Source of the DNA: Chlorops oryzae
Lineage: Eukaryota > Arthropoda > Insecta > Diptera > Chloropidae
Direction: 5' to 3'
Length of the DNA: 64,000 bases
Assembly (NCBI GenBank): GCA_020466095.1
Contig: CM035808.1
Location: 42,193,555 to 42,257,554, forward strand
Shown: positions 34,851 to 46,478 of the stretch, piece by piece
Layout: every line of letters starts with the position of its first letter
How positions within the stretch are numbered: the first letter of the stretch is position 1
Program-made: the position numbers and the translations under genes
Notes under the pieces: generated by a model
Told to the model about the DNA's origin: nothing
Database searches by the model: none
What the model saw: the letters and a program-made list of their open reading frames with translations, nothing else

Positions 34851-37800
34851 TAAGGTCAACCTCACGCTTAAGCCTTGTTTAATTTTAAATAGCCAACGAG
34901 ATTGAAGCATATTAACAGCACCTTTCTACGGTGACATTGCCATTCAAGGAGTCGTGCATGATAATGTCACCTGAATGTTCTAGTGAAATCACTGATGACT
35001 TCGTCCCGCAGGAAATACTTGCCTGTTCGAAAGTTCAGACTTCAGAATACTTCATACGATAGAGCACATAACAATGCTATAGACCGTTATCTGGGCAGCA
35101 TGAAGGGGAGAAATTCAATAATTTCAGCACGCTCCGATAAGTCTATTGTGAGAATCGCGCGCGCTTGCGCAACAATAGCAAAGAAGCTAAACCAAAATCG
35201 ATTAATGGTCAAAGATATGCCACAAGCTAAACGGCTATATACATGTATGTATGTATGTATGTATGCATCTGTGGAACGAAATCCAGGGAAAAGAAGGAAA
35301 AAATGGGTATGTGAACTCTGTCATAAAATCGGAAAATCAGATCAAACAGCGTGGGATGTTGACGACAGTTACGCCCGTTGGCACTGATCCGAAACCAAAG
35401 AGCGAGAGACAGCGAGCGCAACGAAGGTTCAAAGCGATATTGCCGACCGAAAAGGAATATGACGAAGCCACATAAACCGCAATATAATGCTGAAAATGAT
35501 AATGACAAAAACTCAGCAGAAGAAACATTTTCAATTGTGATTCTAGATCACAAAATGACATTTTTAATGTTGGCAGGTTAAAAAGATTTTCAAAAAGCAA
35601 ATAAAGAAAAGAAAACCAGAAAATTCTAATTCCGAGTCTTATTTTCTTTGGATTTTCGTTATTGATTTTGCTTTTTGCCACAGCCGATGTTTGGAGTCCC
35701 TAACCGACTTATCAATAAATTGTTTTTTTTTGTTTTTTCGGTGATTTCTGATTTGCTTCTTCGCAATTATTCCAGTCTGTCTTGCATAGTGCACTGATCA
35801 AGTACGGGCAGTGCGCAAAAGAAGAAGCCGACAGTTGCGAAGGGGGAAATGTCAGAGTGAGGCGGCAAATCTTCAACGCGCATTGATGTGCATTAAGACG
35901 TGAAATTGTCACATTGTCTGGTGTCTTTGTAGTCCAGGGCTGGATTTTGTTTTTCTACTTTTTTGCAAAGAAAAAAAAAAAAAAACAAATGATAAAACCT
36001 TTAAAGAAAAGTACTATGTGGAAAACAACGCAACACAATGAGCAGCAAAATGAACAGTAGCTGTGGATATTATTATCGGCATTGGCAACATCTACACAGA
36101 AGGATGCGTCCATTACCCGGCACTATCTGATGATGACTTTGAATACAATGCGCAGTCGGATTTGCTCGGAGATCATCGCTGACAGTATCAAGAGATTTCC
36201 TTTTACGCAATGCCAGCAGATTCGTTCTTCTTTGTTGCAGCAAAATTTTTCGCCGCATTGTTGGCTCATTCCTCTGCCTCAATGAATTTTATGCAGTGCA
36301 GAATAAAACTGGTTGCAATGCAACTACCAAAGCCCGCTGTGTTCGCAAACACCCTCAAATTCGTAGTACCTACCTATTGAGGTATTTTAGGTAAAATGAC
36401 AGTAAAATATTTCGTGCCAAACGAAGAGGGAATTTTTCGGTGATATTTGAGTTTCCTATAAAGCGGTTTGCCACGATGACGCCCACTTTTTCTTTTGCTC
36501 TAGAAGAGAATGTATGTAATGCGGCCTAGGATGGCAGTCGCATCCCTTTTGTAGGTGCTACAAGAAGGCGTTAATTACAATGTCCTTTAACACAGTTTTT
36601 TTTTTTTTAGTACCGACACTGCAACATTAAAAGTAGGTGTGCCTCATTATTCTCGTACTGAAATTTTGGCAGAAAATGAATCAATTTTTGAAATGAAAAT
36701 TTCGGAAAACCTTAGAATATTTGAAAGGACAAAAGTACTCTCCTTAGGTATACAGGAATAATTTAAAGGGATATTAAAGTACGCCTGCGGAGGGTTTAAG
36801 ATTCGGTGAAAACTTAAAGATGCTCATCTTTATATTTAGAAGCTCAAAATATTGCTCGCTAAACTTCATAAATGTCTCTCTTAATTGGATTTTTCAGTTA
36901 TTAAAAAGGCGCAATAACTCATCGGCAGTCGGAATGTAAGAGAAACTTTCACAGTTAATTCAACACTACCTGTATATTCTTGCAAAGGTGTTATATATCA
37001 AATACTTGAAGAAAACATTATCACCAAATCAGCAGGAAGTCTACGCGAAACAAATTCTGAAGTGTCAGAGTTTCGCCATGCTCTCAAGCATGCCGTTACC
37101 TGAGACAGAAAAAGAATCCTTCGAACTATTTTCCAACGTTTTCTCAGATTTAATATAACGTTATCTCTGAAATTGCATGTCCTGCGGTTTTCTAAGCCAT
37201 TTAGGGCCATCATTAGTCCAAGCTAAGTCCTTACAGATAAGGTGAAGGTTCGAATATGAAGCCGGAGATCTTGTTAATCAATTGAGTTTTAACTGCAATC
37301 AGTTTCAGAAATCAGCAAACCTTTTCAGGATAATTAAACTGAATCGTTTGAGATGAAAAGTGCAAATGATGCAAAATAAAATTCTATAAGATACGTTTTT
37401 TAAAGGAATGGTGATAAACGAAACTAAGAGTAAGAATTGAAATTAAGGATTATGGCTTCAAACGTTGTCTTACTAAAGTATGAGACCCAATTTTGCTACG
37501 ATGAAATGTTTCTCACAAGTAAAAATTCCTTTCATATTTGCGGAGATACTCTCTGCAGCCTCTCGTGTGTAGCATTTGAAATGAGTAAACAGGAAATAGG
37601 ATCGAAACTTGTTATTAATTAAATTTATGATCTCGATTATCGAAATAAATGCGATGCATAAAACACAAAAAAGGCGAAGCATGACCAATTATTGTAGTTC
37701 AACTTAGAAACGATGGCGCCCTTTTTAATTTCCACCCTCATCGCTTGATATAAAACGATTTTCTATAAAATATGAAATATTAAAAAATAGAAGAGAGGCG

Positions 37801-39997
37801 GCGCGGCATTGAGGTAAAATAAACAAAGAAACTTAAGTTTGAAAAACACAAGTAGACGCCATTTAATTGAAGGCTCACAAATCGAGCAATTTTCCTCTCG
37901 ACCGGCCTACCTCAAGACATGAATGCAATAAATTTTATTCCAACTCCTTAATTAAACAAGTGTAGTCAGCCCTCCGGCAATGTTCGTGTTTTTCCTGTGT
38001 GTACCCAAACATTTAAGAATCCATTGAAGAAAATTGCTAATTTAGGCAGATCAAAATGATAAAATCCGAATAGGATGCTACTAGGACAGCCTATTTTTCA
38101 CAGTGCAGTGCTGAGTCGGCATTTTTGATGTCCTTTTTCGGCTGAGATGACAATAAGTTTTTTTTTCTATTGATTCGACAGCATTTTATTTAATTAATAG
38201 GTCAGAACGGCCGCTATTCCAATGAAAATGAGTCAACTTCTTCAAGAGTTCGTTTGTGGACTTGAAGAGGCGCAGGTAGAAACCGTAAAAGAAAATTATT
38301 CAAATGAACCCATTCATGAAATCGCTTTAGTCATTTCCTGAAAGCATAACTCGCTTCGGAGTGATCTTATCAATGAGACTTCCAACTCAGCGGGCATAAA
38401 ATCAAAGCCTTAAATTGATTTCTCTAAGAATGTTGAACAACTTTCTTTGATAAAACGTAACCAGAATACCTAGAGGAAGCAATCTTGTTGGGCATAACAC
38501 TGGCATTTTATTGACAAGGCACACGTGCTTATCTCGGCTAATGGACGAACGTGTCAACATGTCATAATGAATTGATATTTTATCGCGTATTAACATATCA
38601 TATCGCGCGGAATAATGTGTTGAGGTCAGAAAAATAGAAATAGAAGTTTTCAGATGATCAAATTCAAGATATTTATGATCATTTTGAAGAGTGCCATTCA
38701 CTCGGAAACTAGGTCAATAAGAACTTTTATTTATCAAGCAAAGCTTATAGCTGCGAACGAACGATTACAGTATAAAAAATGTGAATTATTTCCCTTTGTG
38801 CACGACGAATCGATAATTCGTGTTAAAATTCTTATAGCAGGAAGTAAAAATAAATACATTTCCGGCAAACAAGATTGCTAAAAAAAAAAAAATCATTTCC
38901 TCAAAAAGTAACCATTAATGAGCATAAATGCTTACAAAACGTCCTTAAAACTAAATACGAAATCCCCCCAAAATCTTTTTCTAAATTTCTCTTCACAAGC
39001 AAAAGAGCAATTTCCAGCTCATAATTACTTTTTTCACGCGTTTCAATTTTAATTTTTCGAAATCGAATGCTGACACGGCATATGCAGCGGAATAAACCGC
39101 AAAAGGGACTCCCTTTTTATGCAACATTTCCCGGCGACAGTCTTACTGAATGAAATTCTCGAAAAACAATCCTTGATTGAGACATTGTGCGCAACGTGGG
39201 CGGGAAATGCAAGTGTGAAATTTCTCAAATTGTGCGCAGCCACGACAGAAAATCGAGGAAAGCAGGCGTGAATGCAGCGCGCATTTCTTCTAATCCGCTT
39301 AAATTTTCACTTCAAAGTCGAAGGACTCTGAGCGCGCCATTTCCATCCGTCGGGATGCATTCATCTGCAAGTCCATAAAATTACTTTCTAAATCAATTAA
39401 AAGATTTAACTTTCCTTAAAGCGTATTGATGGATTCGTTCTCTATGCGATTACGACTTAATTTTACGCGCCATTTTTTGAGGCGTGTGCCGCCAAATTTA
39501 CCTTTTGCCACATGCGACACGAGTAGAAGATTTCAAACTGCGCAGCTTGCACCGACATCAGGGCTATTTAAAATGACTCCGTTAATCAAAATCTGATCAT
39601 CTTTAAGGACGATGTCTATGGTATTTCCAATTTACTCTGCAAGTCAGCTTGTTGGCAGCTCTTATTATTATTGAAACGAAATCTAACTTAAATGGATCTA
39701 ACTGTGCAGATCAACTTGAACTGTATTGAATGATTGCAGTTTCTTCCACTCGGTGTCGATTCTTCAGCACGGTTTAAGAACATAAAGGTTCTTCTATTTT
39801 TTAAGTCTTCATGCCAGCTTAACTCAATCAAATAACTTTGCTATATTTAAATTTTTCAAAATGTCTTATATAAATAGTTTAAAACAAGGTCGACCCGCTG
39901 TGTCTTTCTGTCCGTATTTTTAGATCTTTTAAACTACATAGAGAGCATAGAACATAGTAGAGAACCGCTGATATTTTTTGAGGGTCATTCCATTGTT
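34851..39997. other. Gene-free DNA
   Basis: No gene recognised: short frames overlap on both strands and none shows a domain. A TATG/TGTA microsatellite lies at 35243..35265 and several poly-T runs are present. A short inverted pair, GGTGACATT/AATGTCACC, lies at about 34930..34972. No transposon termini were identified, so this is among the longer repeat-poor stretches of the window. Confidence 0.5.
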
Positions 39998-40071
39998 TCG
40001 GGTGTTACATTTGTTCGGTCAAAGTATAAATTTGTTTGTATTTTAAAAGAATATTTAAGCCATTAAACCAG

Positions 40072-40482
40072 TGATGCCAACTCCAAACAATTTTTTCTCC
40101 TAAATTAATTTCAAAAACCCCTAAAATCCGGCAATTTCAAACTAAAATATCCTAAAAATGCGTGTACCGTTTTTCGTTGTATTGGCGTAAGTAGAGATGT
40201 GAGAAAAGCATCGATAAAAGTCCGCATTTCCATGTTTCGAACGCCACCCGAAAAAATTTGGTACATGTGAAAGCTGTTTAAGAAACAAGCGAGATTCGGA
40301 TGAAAGACAAGCGAAAAAATTTTATGCGGTATGATTGATATCGTATGAATGAAAAAAAATTGGATTCAGTAATCATTTTCCCCGAAAAAAAACCCTAAAC
40401 ATTTTTTACCCCCAAAAAATACCCAATTCAAATCAATTTCCCCCAAAAATAGGGTAAAATACCCTAAGTTGGCAGCACTGCA
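40072..40482 (+). mobile_element. hAT-like MITE, copy 1
   Basis: The ends CAGTGATGCCAACT and (inverted) CAGTGCTGCCAACT are typical hAT termini. Flanks CATTAAAC and CATTAAAG form a near-perfect 8-bp duplication (7 of 8). The interior has long AT-rich and CCCCAAAAA-type sequence. A second, inverted copy spans about 40991..42781. Non-coding. Confidence 0.75.
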
Positions 40483-40507
40483 TTAAAGCGCCAAATGTAA
40501 CATCTGA

Positions 40508-40980
40508 GGGCCAATATTACCAAACATATTTAAAAAAATTTTAAAATTAAATTAAAAATTTTTTTATTTTAAATTTCATTTTCAATATGCAACTTTTTTA
40601 AGTATAGCAAAATGTGGCAGCACGCTCCACTGTCAGGGTAGTCAGTCTAATTCACAAATGATTGAAATATTATTTTAGAGCATGGAGCCGTGTGCGCGCG
40701 ATTTTTCATCACTCTCATATCGCTGTAATCCGAATCCATAAATTTCAAGCTTTGCTTGTTTCGTTTTGCGCAGATTTTTCGGTAAAATTTTAGAATGAAT
40801 GTAATCAGCTGTTTTTCTACCGCCCAAAACAGGGCTGTTACCATATCTTTAAAAAAACTTAAACAACCTGCTGAGGTAGTTTAAATTTTTTTTTTAAATA
40901 TTTTAAAAATTTCGTTGGTGAAAATGGAAATCAGATTTTATTTTTAAAATTTTTTTAAATATGCTTGGTAATATTGGCCC
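40508..40980 (+). mobile_element. TNA-target MITE family, copy 1 (473 bp)
   Basis: The terminal inverted repeats start GGGCCAATATTACCAA and extend into AAATTTTAAAA-type sequence on both sides. TGA flanks it at 40505..40507 and 40981..40983, and the homologous left arm of the outer element near 39998 shows the unoccupied site. A second copy at 42100..42709 has the same interior (GTGGCAGCACGCTCCA, GTGCGCGCGATT). The 3-bp duplication suggests PIF/Harbinger. The minus-strand frame inside it is not a recognisable protein. Confidence 0.8.
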
Positions 40981-41173
40981 TGAAACGATATACATAACGA
41001 GGGTATTTTACCCCAGTTTTGAGGAAAAATGATTTGAATTGGGTATTTTTGGGGGTTAAATATTTTTAGGGTTGTTGTTTTAGGGGAAAATAATTATTGA
41101 ATCCAATTTTTTTTCATTCATATCACATAAAATTTTCCCGCTTGTCTTTCATCCGAAACTCGCTTGTTTCTTA

Positions 41174-42041
41174 TAGCACTGACAGACATAGGTATTTGAC
41201 ACCATGATGGTGTGAAGCCTAGGTGCCACACATAGGTATTTCTCAAAAGTCTACCTTAGCCATCACACTTTTTATAGACTTCACACTACATTGAAAGGTA
41301 GGATTTATTGTGGACTTCCTAGATTGATATGGCAAGACGCTGCACAAAATTAAACGAAATATCGATTATTTTATCGGAAACCAGATTTTTAATTTCCAAT
41401 TTCAAATATTTTATGCGAAATGCATGAAATTAATTCCATCATATGGATTTATATAACAAACAAACGATATTATCATGGATTCTTGAGATAAAATCGAGGC
41501 TAAATGTTACCGAAATGTTTTTATTGTGTTTTAGTTGTTTTAATTTTCAATTATCAGCTGTTTTAAAAAATTCCACAATAGAAATGCACAATCAATTGTA
41601 GAGTGTCACCCCAACATAGACATCTTTCATTGTAGTGTAAAGTCTATAGTAGTGATGTTACGAATGTGGTTTTTTACACATTCGCAAATGCGAATATCTG
41701 TCACCGATACTTGCGAATACGAATGCGAATGTTCAGCTTTAAATTAAGCGCCCGCCACAATGAAAATTAATTTAAATTTGTTTTCCAAGTCTTGTTTAAT
41801 AATTTTTAAATATTGTTTTGAAATCTACACTTCAATAAACATATCAAATCAATCTACATAAAAGAAATATATAACATCTAAACGATTTGTATATTTTGCG
41901 GACGTTAATATTCGCACAAAACTTTGCGAATGCGAATACGAGTGTCCAGAAATATGCGAATATTCGCGAATGCGAAGGCGAATGGGAATATTCGCAGCAT
42001 CACTAGTCTATAGACTTTACACCACATGTCTGTCAATGCTA
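41174..42041. mobile_element. 868-bp inverted-repeat element, TTA target duplication
   Basis: The ends TAGCACTGACAGACAT and (inverted) TAGCATTGACAGACAT are flanked by TTA at 41171..41173 and 42042..42044. The other hAT-like copy reads GTTTCTTAAACAGC (as complement) at this point, confirming that TTA was single before insertion. The 3-bp TTA site fits PIF/Harbinger. No transposase is visible. A hAT-type MITE is inserted inside. Confidence 0.75.
41650..42005. mobile_element. 356-bp hAT-type MITE with 8-bp duplication
   Basis: An exact 8-bp direct repeat, GTCTATAG, flanks it (41642..41649 and 42006..42013). The ends TAGTGATG and CATCACTA are hAT-like. Just inside both ends are many GCGAATA/TTCGC words that can pair with each other. 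It is nested in the 868-bp element. Confidence 0.8.
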
Positions 42042-42099
42042 TTAAACAGCTTTCCCATGTACAGAATACTTCAAACGAAAAACGCTACACGCATTTTTA

Positions 42100-42709
42100 G
42101 GGCCAATATTACCAAGCACATTTAAAAAAATTTTTTAATTGAAATAAAAATTTTTTTATTTTAAATTTCATTTTCAATATGAAACTTTTTTAAATATCGC
42201 AAAATGTGGCAGCACGCTCCATTGTCAAGGTAGTCAGTCAAATTCACAGCTGCTTGAAATATTATTTTTGAGCATTGAGCCGCGTGCGCGCGATTGTTCA
42301 TCAGTTTCATATCGCTGTAGTCCGAATCCATAAATTTAAAGCTTTGCTTCTTTCGTATTGCACAGATTTTTTCCGTAAAATTTTAGAATGAAAGTAATCA
42401 GCTGCTTTTCTACCGCCTAGAACAGGGCTGTTGTGGTATTTAAAAATAATAATTAAACGACCTATTGAGGTAGTTTAAATTTTTTTCAAAAATATTTTAA
42501 AATTTTCTTTGGTGAGGGGCTCTCTCCAGTTCTGTCAGAAATGAAACAGAAATGAAAAAATTCATATAAAAAAACACTTCAGAAAATTTCTGACTCATTT
42601 CTGAAGCCTTTTTCTATATGAAGTTTTTCATTTCTGACAGAGCTGGAGAGAGCCCCTGAAAATGAAAATCAGATTTTATTGTTAAAATTTTTTTAAATAT
42701 ACTTGGCCC
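42100..42709 (+). mobile_element. TNA-target MITE family, copy 2
   Basis: The same family and orientation as 40508..40980. It starts GGGCCAATATTACCAA; its right end has lost seven bases (TAATATT) before GGCCC. TTA flanks it on both sides (42097..42099 and 42710..42712), and the other hAT-like copy supplies the empty site (GCATTTTTAGGATATT as complement). It contains the 141-bp MITE at 42516..42656; without that its length is close to copy 1. Confidence 0.8.
42516..42656. mobile_element. 141-bp MITE, TGA target duplication
   Basis: Long arms start GGGGCTCTCTCCAGTTCTGT and run through CAGAAATGAAA, leaving a short loop. TGA flanks it at 42513..42515 and 42657..42659. The other copy of the host element reads TTGGTGAAAATGG at this place (near 40920), proving the empty site. 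Non-coding. Confidence 0.85.
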
Positions 42710-42861
42710 TTAGGGTATTTTAGTTTTGGGGGTTTTTGAAATTAATTGGGGGAAAAAATATTTTTGGAGTTGGCATTACTGCTCTTGGACTATTGTACGT
42801 TGGCCCTCAAATTCACCATGAAATTATTACGATGAAATTTGAATATCTTTTAGCATCTTTA

Positions 42862-43494
42862 TGCTGGGTTCATGCTTAGCCCTAAAAGCGCTTTTAGCGC
42901 ATTTAGCTCTTAACGCGACTTTAAATGTGCTTTTAGCCATCCAAATTTTGAAAGCTTAATGCAAGTAAAAGCAACTTCAATGTAGCATTAAGGCGAATGC
43001 AACTCTGCTAACTTCGAAAAATTTCATGTTTCGAACTATTTGACAGTACGAATATATGGCAGCACTGCTGGTTTGTTTACGTTTTTGCTGGTTTGTTTAC
43101 GTTTTCCAGTCAACACGCACAAGTTCTATTCCTAGTTAATAGTCTAATGTTTATGTAGTTCATTACACAATTTTGCACACCTTTGTATAAAGCGAGCAGT
43201 TGCAAAAAACTGGCACGCTTTTTGTTTATAGCACATATCGATGTGTTTAATTGTTCAATTTTGTTTTAATTGAACAGAATGGACAGGTATATCTGCACAA
43301 TAAATAAAATGAATTTCAGCCGACGCATTTCGATTTCTTTTTCATCAAATTAAAACAGGACAGTTGTTTTGTAAGTCGAGAACATATGTTGTGTGTAAAA
43401 GCACATTTACTTAATGCGGCACTATGAACACTCTTCGAAAAATCGCTTTTCGAAAACCGTAAATGCGCTTTTAGGGTTAAGCATGAACATAGCA
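42862..43494. mobile_element. 633-bp inverted-repeat element, TTA target duplication
   Basis: The ends TGCTGGGTTCATGCTTA and (inverted) TGCTATGTTCATGCTTA continue into CCCTAAAAGCGC on both sides. TTA flanks it at 42859..42861 and 43495..43497. The interior has a 19-base tandem duplication (GCTGGTTTGTTTACGTTTT) near 43076..43105. No protein is recognisable. Possibly PIF/Harbinger, from the 3-bp TTA site. Confidence 0.75.
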
Positions 43495-43497
43495 TTA

Positions 43498-44182
43498 TGC
43501 CGATCTGTCATCAAAAGTTTAACTCCGATTTCCTTTCTTCAAATGAATGAGCTCGTTACTTCTTTCGCATTTACTTTAAAAGCGTAGAACGTAGTTTTGA
43601 AACGATTTAGAAATCGAGAAATACCGCGGAATTCAATTTTCTGACCCGTTGAATCCAGGATTGGATGCCCCAAACGGCGTGATGATCTCTCGAGCTCGAC
43701 AAAGTTGAATTGGGGAAAAAATTCTTGTGGACCACGTACCTAACTAACCGGGAAGGTGATGTTGTTCTTGATGATGATCAGGATGGGGATGATGTTGCCT
43801 TCGATTTTCACGGCGCGAATCCCGTTTTTATGCACGATTTTTAGCTTTTACGATTCCGCACGACCGCGACTTTCCGTTTTGTACTTTACTTTTTTATGCG
43901 AAAAGCTTGCAGAGCGAGCTGTCACTGGCGAACATATGAAAAAATCTATTGGCTTAATAATTTGTCAGTGTTGTCAATGTGCGTTTTGATGGCCTTTTCC
44001 CCGATTTCGCCGGTAAGGCCTCGGTTACACAGCAGCGACGTTGAAAATGGACACGGCGTTTCAGCCATTTTCCAGAATTGCTTTTTAATTTTCCTTGATA
44101 TCATTTTTGCAAATGCGAGTGCAAGTATTCGTTGCAACACTGATACTTATTTATAGATGTGTACATATTCATAAGCTTTTCA
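43498..44182. other. Gene-free DNA
   Basis: No gene or element ends recognised. A short GATGATGATCAGGATGGGGA tract lies near 43770. Overlapping short frames on both strands (43756..44156) show no domain. Confidence 0.45.
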
Positions 44183-44498
44183 GTGCCGTCCATTAATTAC
44201 GTCAACAAAAATAGTGGGGGAGGGGGTCAAGAAAAATCTCTCCGAAGGCAGGGAGGGGGTTTTTGAAATTCTTACGTCAACTTAAGTCTTGTGTGTTTGC
44301 TTCGTTATGCCGAGTGCCGCTTTCAGACTATTGGATTTAACTGAATTTAACTGTTGTGATTTTAGCATTTAAAATAAAGATAAATGCTAAAATCACTTAA
44401 GCTAAAATCAGTTAAGGGTGCGGAAAAATCTCACTAAACCTCACCTTAGGGGGTCCAAATTTGTAGAAAATATGTTGACGTAATTAATGGGCGTCCCC
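44183..44498. mobile_element. 316-bp MITE with CCATTAATTACGTCA ends
   Basis: GCCGTCCATTAATTACGTCA at the left is matched by the complement of GACGCCCATTAATTACGTCA at the right. Next to each end is a G-rich run. In the middle is a perfect 16-base hairpin (44356..44371 with 44381..44396). Relatives with GGGCCGTCCA ... TTACGTCA ends are widespread in insects; another begins at 63715. The target duplication is unclear. Confidence 0.65.
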
Positions 44499-44626
44499 TT
44501 ACTGGATGATTGGTATCTAACTCAATAGGAATATTCACTGCCAAGTCCACCACGCACTATTTCAACAACAAGTTTAGATTTCAAAAGCCTGTTTACCTGT
44601 TTCAAAAGGCAATCTCCTTCACATTT

Positions 44627-44847
44627 GAATCATCGCCTCGAATAACGTTGTAAGCGACAAATTTCACATTTTTGGAAATTTTTCATGCCAGACAGAACGA
44701 GCAAAGTCATTTCACTTCTTTGAGAAAGTTTACCAAGAGTTAACACATTTATTATAGCTTAAAGTGCAAGAGTGTTTTTGATAGTGGAAGTAAAAAAAAA
44801 AGCATCGAAAATGTTGTCGCTTACAACGTTATTCGAGGCGGTGATTC
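44627..44847. mobile_element. 221-bp MITE
   Basis: The inverted ends GAATCATCGCCTCGAATAAC and GAATCACCGCCTCGAATAAC (complement) continue through GTTGTAAGCGACAA, giving arms of about 34 bases with one mismatch. ATTT occurs on both sides and may be the target duplication, though the termini can be drawn slightly differently. Non-coding. Confidence 0.7.
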
Positions 44848-46447
44848 ATTTGAATACCATTTTTTAAGGACTTCTTCAAACTTCAAGCCATAAAATTACA
44901 TTTTCCAAAATAAAGGAAAGTTTGAAAAGAAATCATATTCCCTTGGCGCCATAGCTGAACAAAGGACTTCCTCTAGAACAATAAGAAATCGGTAGCCCCG
45001 TGTCACACCATGTCACAGTTTCAATGTCTACGAAATAAATAATGAAATTGGCACTCAGCGAAAATTTTATTGGCACCACAACATATGGATAAATAACGCC
45101 TTCAATTAATTTTCCACTGGACAAAAGTGACAAGAAAAGGAATGCTTTCTGCAATTGATACCTCAATTCAGGAATAAGCATCTGATAGAGAAAAAAAAAA
45201 CTGACAGAATCTTCTTGGAAAATAAGATATCACCGCATGATGACATAAAATTGTGAAACAAAAAGCAAACCAAAGCAAATGATGCTGGCAAACTATGCCA
45301 CCATATGTACCTAGGCCAAGGAAAGACCACCGACGAGTAAATTTTCGAAACCTCCAGTCATTTCGCTGAGAGGAGTGAGCAATTCAGAAACGAAAAAAAA
45401 TGTCACCATTTGATTTCTCGCAAAAAATCTTTTGTTTACACTTTTATGCTCGTATCTCTATTATTGTCTCTGATGTCGTATATTTTGGTTAGAGTGTGGT
45501 CAAAACATTGCCTTTGTGAACAATGGACCTCACAGGTAAAATGCATGCAGCGCTAAATACCTTGAAATGAGCATGGAATGAATGCCTAGCTGTATAAGCA
45601 TTTCCCTTTGTTTCGAGCAAGGATTTTGTGACAATTTTCGTATCGAATCCTTGCTGCTCTTTTTCTTCTTTCGTCTTTGGTATTGAAGCTGGCAGGCGCA
45701 CAGCAGTAGGTTTGAAAAATATACTAATGCCCTTTAAGCTCTCTTAAAATAATATTTTGAAACATGTCCATTAGGGTAGATTTTTTGGTATTAGAAGGGT
45801 CTTCATGGAGAATGGTTCTACTGTTCATTTCGATATAATTTCTGAAAGAAATGTATATCGAATAAAGAATTTAATATGCATACATTCACTATCATCCAAA
45901 TCACAGAGAATACTCTATAGGAGGTGGACTTTGAACTGGCTTAAAGTTTTCACTGTACCGTCGAAGTTTTACTTGCATGGCTTAGGTCTCCAGAAGAAGT
46001 TTTTATACAAATATTCAAATTAATTTGAATAGATCTTTGGTTTTTAGCTTAATACTGAAGCCTGCAACGGATAATATTTTTTATCTACAGCTCAATATGT
46101 CACAAGGACTTCGCCCAGAAAAATTCCAAACATTAAGATGCTTTGTCAGAAAAATTAAATTCTTTTGTTCTTTCGAAAAATGAGATACTTTTTGCTGCAC
46201 GCAGCTTGATACGAAAATCATTACTTGGCAGTACAAAAGTAATTTTGGTATTGTTTTCTCTTCAATTAGGAAGTAAAGAGCAACCGTTGAATGTGCCCAC
46301 GGGACAGTTTTGATGACCTAGCAGAACAAAGGGCACCCTTTGACTCGTTCTGTGAATACAAACGAATGAGCTCAGAACAAACGTGACCAATAAATCGGAA
46401 ATCAAGTCATGTGGCCAACTCAAAATAGCTGAAGTGTACCATAAAAG

Positions 46448-46478
46448 TGAGCTGAGCTGAGCTGAGCATAGCATAGCA
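46448..46478. repeat. TGAGC / GCATA pentamer microsatellite
   Basis: Four tandem GAGCT units followed by two GCATA units. It is a short compound pentanucleotide array in otherwise unremarkable DNA. Confidence 0.7.

Larger units (their letters stand above)
39998..40987. mobile_element. Outer inverted-repeat element of the 40-43 kb nest
   Basis: GTTTCGGGTGTTACATTTG at about 39998 is matched inverted by CAAATGTAACATCTG at 40491..40505, continuing GAAACG at 40982. The gap in the right arm is the insertion at 40508..40980. Only about 70 bases of its own interior remain besides a hAT-like insertion at 40072..40482. The exact outer ends are unclear. Confidence 0.45.
40991..42781 (-). mobile_element. 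hAT-like MITE, copy 2, inverted and heavily interrupted
   Basis: This is an inverted homologue of 40072..40482. Its end GGAGTTGGCATTACTG at 42766..42781 is the complement of the CAGTGATGCCAACTCC start. The other end, starting AGGGTATTTTACC at about 40993, lacks the outermost 14 bases. It is split by insertions at 41174..42041 and 42100..42709. About 300 bases of its own sequence remain, with one internal loss relative to copy 1. Confidence 0.7.
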
